34,551 nucleotides of DNA from Paludibacteraceae bacterium (GTDB lineage Bacteria > Bacteroidota > Bacteroidia > Bacteroidales > Paludibacteraceae): NCBI GenBank assembly GCA_024399615.1, contig JAKSNQ010000016.1, positions 1 to 34,551 of the forward strand. Reading direction: 5' to 3'. Below the pieces are notes generated by a model that was not told the origin of the DNA, made no database searches, and saw only the letters and a program-made list of their open reading frames with translations. Position numbers and translations under genes: made by a program. This document shows, in pieces, positions 33,044-34,551 of the stretch. Positions within the stretch are counted from its first letter, which is position 1, and every line of letters starts with the position of its first letter.

Positions 33044-34551
33044 ATGAAAAAACAATTATTGACGATTGCCTTGAGCGCATTATGTCTGGGCGCAAAGGCG
33101 GAGACTAACATCACGCCGGACACTACAAAAGAGAAACACATCATCCCTGCGGAAGTGTATGGACAGTTTGCCGAACATCTGGGTTCATGTATCTATGGCG
33201 GCATATGGGTAGGGGAGCAGTCTCCCATTGCCAATGTGAATGGTTATCGCAAAGATGTGCTGGAGGCGCTGAAAGCACTTCATGTACCGGTCATGAGATG
33301 GCCCGGAGGCTGCTTTGCCGACAACTACCACTGGCGCGACGGCATAGGTCCGCAAAATGAACGACCACGGATGGTGAACACCAATTGGGGAGGAACCGTG
33401 GAAGATAACTCGTTCGGTACGCATGAGTTTCTGAACCTGTGTGAACTGTTGGGCTGTGAGCCCTATGTCAGCGCCAATATCGGTAGTGGTACCGTGGAAG
33501 AGATGGCAAAATGGGTGGAGTATATGACCTCTGACGATGATTCACCGTTGGCCAATCTTCGTCGTCAGAACGGACGCGAGAAGGCGTGGAAGGTTAAGTA
33601 TTTCGGTGTAGGAAACGAGAGTTGGGGATGTGGCGGACAGATGCGCCCCGAGTATTACAGCGACGAGTATCGCCGCTATGCCGAGTACTGCCGCAGTTTT
33701 TCGGGTAATCAACTGTTCAAGATCGCATCAGGAGCCAGCGATTATGACTTTAACTGGACGGAAGTGCTGATGAAGCAAATAGGCAACCGCATGCAGGGCG
33801 TATCGCTCCACTACTATTCGGTCATCAACTGGGACAACAAGGGAAAGGCTACCGAATTTGATGACCAGCAATATTATTCTTTCCTGGCGAAATGTCAGGA
33901 CATCGAGCCTATTATCCAGCGTCATATAGGCATCATGAACGAATACGATCCGGAGAATAAGATCAAGCTGCTGGTGGACGAGTGGGGTACCTGGTGGGAA
34001 GTGGAAGAAGGAACGAACCCCGGTCACCTTTTCCAGCAAAACACGATGCGTGATGCGATGGTGGCTGCGCTCTCGCTCAATATCTTCCATCGCTATACCG
34101 ACCGTATCCTCATGACCAATATTGCTCAGGTAGTGAACGTGCTGCAAGCCATGATCCTCACCCGTGACGAGAAGATGCTGCTCACCCCTACCTATCATAT
34201 CTATCGCATGTATGCGCCTCATCAGAATGCGCAACATCTGCCGCTAAGCATTACCTCGCCGGTCCTGACTCGCCAGGTAGCCCTTCAGGCCAATGGAACG
34301 ATTAGCGAGGTGGAACTGAGCAAGGTCAGCGCCACGGCATCACAAAAGGCGGGTGTCACCACCATCTCGCTTGTCAATATCGACTTGGAAAAACCGGAAA
34401 CGATACGCATTCCGCTGCACCAGTTGGCAGCAGCTAAGGTCGTAAATGCAGAAATCTTGACGGCAAAGAAGGCCACCGCACACAACACGTTTGACCAGCC
34501 CAATCAGGTTGTACCTGTGGCATTCAAGGACTACAAAGTGCAGAAAGGTGA
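33044..34551 (+). CDS. Alpha-L-arabinofuranosidase, GH51 (3' end cut by the window)
   Basis: Read directly from the sequence: 502 codons from the ATG at 33044 with no stop before the window ends. A signal peptide covers about residues 1-19 (MKKQLLTIALSALCLGAKA). The GH51 blocks are RWPGGCFADNYHWRDGIG, YFGVGNESWGCGG with the acid/base Glu192, and LLVDEWGTWW with the nucleophile Glu313. It removes terminal arabinose from arabinan or arabinoxylan, here probably in the periplasm. The end of the C-terminal beta-sandwich is present, so only a few codons should be missing. It is 93 bp after gluQ on the same strand and may begin a plant-polysaccharide locus. Confidence 0.93.
   Translation, partial: MKKQLLTIALSALCLGAKAETNITPDTTKEKHIIPAEVYGQFAEHLGSCIYGGIWVGEQSPIANVNGYRKDVLEALKALHVPVMRWPGGCFADNYHWRDGIGPQNERPRMVNTNWGGTVEDNSFGTHEFLNLCELLGCEPYVSANIGSGTVEEMAKWVEYMTSDDDSPLANLRRQNGREKAWKVKYFGVGNESWGCGGQMRPEYYSDEYRRYAEYCRSFSGNQLFKIASGASDYDFNWTEVLMKQIGNRMQGVSLHYYSVINWDNKGKATEFDDQQYYSFLAKCQDIEPIIQRHIGIMNEYDPENKIKLLVDEWGTWWEVEEGTNPGHLFQQNTMRDAMVAALSLNIFHRYTDRILMTNIAQVVNVLQAMILTRDEKMLLTPTYHIYRMYAPHQNAQHLPLSITSPVLTRQVALQANGTISEVELSKVSATASQKAGVTTISLVNIDLEKPETIRIPLHQLAAAKVVNAEILTAKKATAHNTFDQPNQVVPVAFKDYKVQKG

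Overview
The window looks like a piece of a Bacteroidota chromosome, most likely order Bacteroidales (Prevotellaceae- or Muribaculaceae-like; I cannot place it further by eye). The reasons are: six promoters of the Bacteroidota type (TTTG or a near match, 20 bp, then TAnnTTTG) with very few Shine-Dalgarno sequences; a zinc-free type B ribosomal protein L31; a GT3 (eukaryote-type) glycogen synthase; a DUF3467 protein; a GldA-like ABC ATPase; lipoprotein versions of DPP III, of an M28 glutaminyl-cyclase-like enzyme and of an RND adaptor; and the order pRiA4b ORF-3-type gene then miaA. No rRNA, tRNA, CRISPR array, transposase or prophage gene is visible, so the region is core genome with a few accessory genes.

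Layout. 1-4686, minus strand: rpsF-rpsR-rplI-rpmE (S6, S18, L9, L31B) from one promoter, ended by a hairpin terminator, then an RluA-type pseudouridine synthase; to the right is a single AMP-forming acyl-CoA ligase with its own promoter. 4723-9409, plus strand: a structured leader, a pRiA4b ORF-3/TnpR-passenger-family protein, miaA, a PKD plus beta-propeller lipoprotein, and the glycogen synthase. 9449-13128, minus strand: prs, an M28 lipoprotein, sufC and a half-length sufD, tightly packed and facing the glycogen synthase across a strong hairpin. 13154-24667, plus strand: a CE12-type acetylesterase, a GT2 membrane glycosyltransferase, a DUF3467 protein, a uridine-phosphorylase-family enzyme, DPP III, a GldA-like ATPase, ruvB, a YjjG-type HAD phosphatase, grpE, dnaJ and a secreted alpha/beta hydrolase, closed by a clear terminator. 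24707-32950, plus strand: a palindrome and promoter, then tetR, a TolC-like protein, an RND adaptor, an RND pump and a PII-like protein in one tight unit, followed by a lipoate-ligase-like gene and gluQ. 33044-34551: a GH51 alpha-L-arabinofuranosidase cut by the window end.

Functions that go together: translation (ribosomal proteins, RluA, MiaA, GluQRS); protein quality control (GrpE, DnaJ, DPP III); Fe-S assembly (SufC plus a short SufD, with no sufB or sufS here); nucleotide metabolism (Prs, uridine phosphorylase, YjjG-type phosphatase); glycogen storage; plant cell wall use (CE12, GH51); and regulated efflux. The points most worth a second look are the efflux operon that ends in a PII-like gene behind an HAE1-type pump, with a perfect 10-bp inverted repeat at its promoter; the half-length SufD in a prs-led operon; the structured leader and repeats in several intergenic regions; and the PKD/propeller lipoprotein overlapping miaA.
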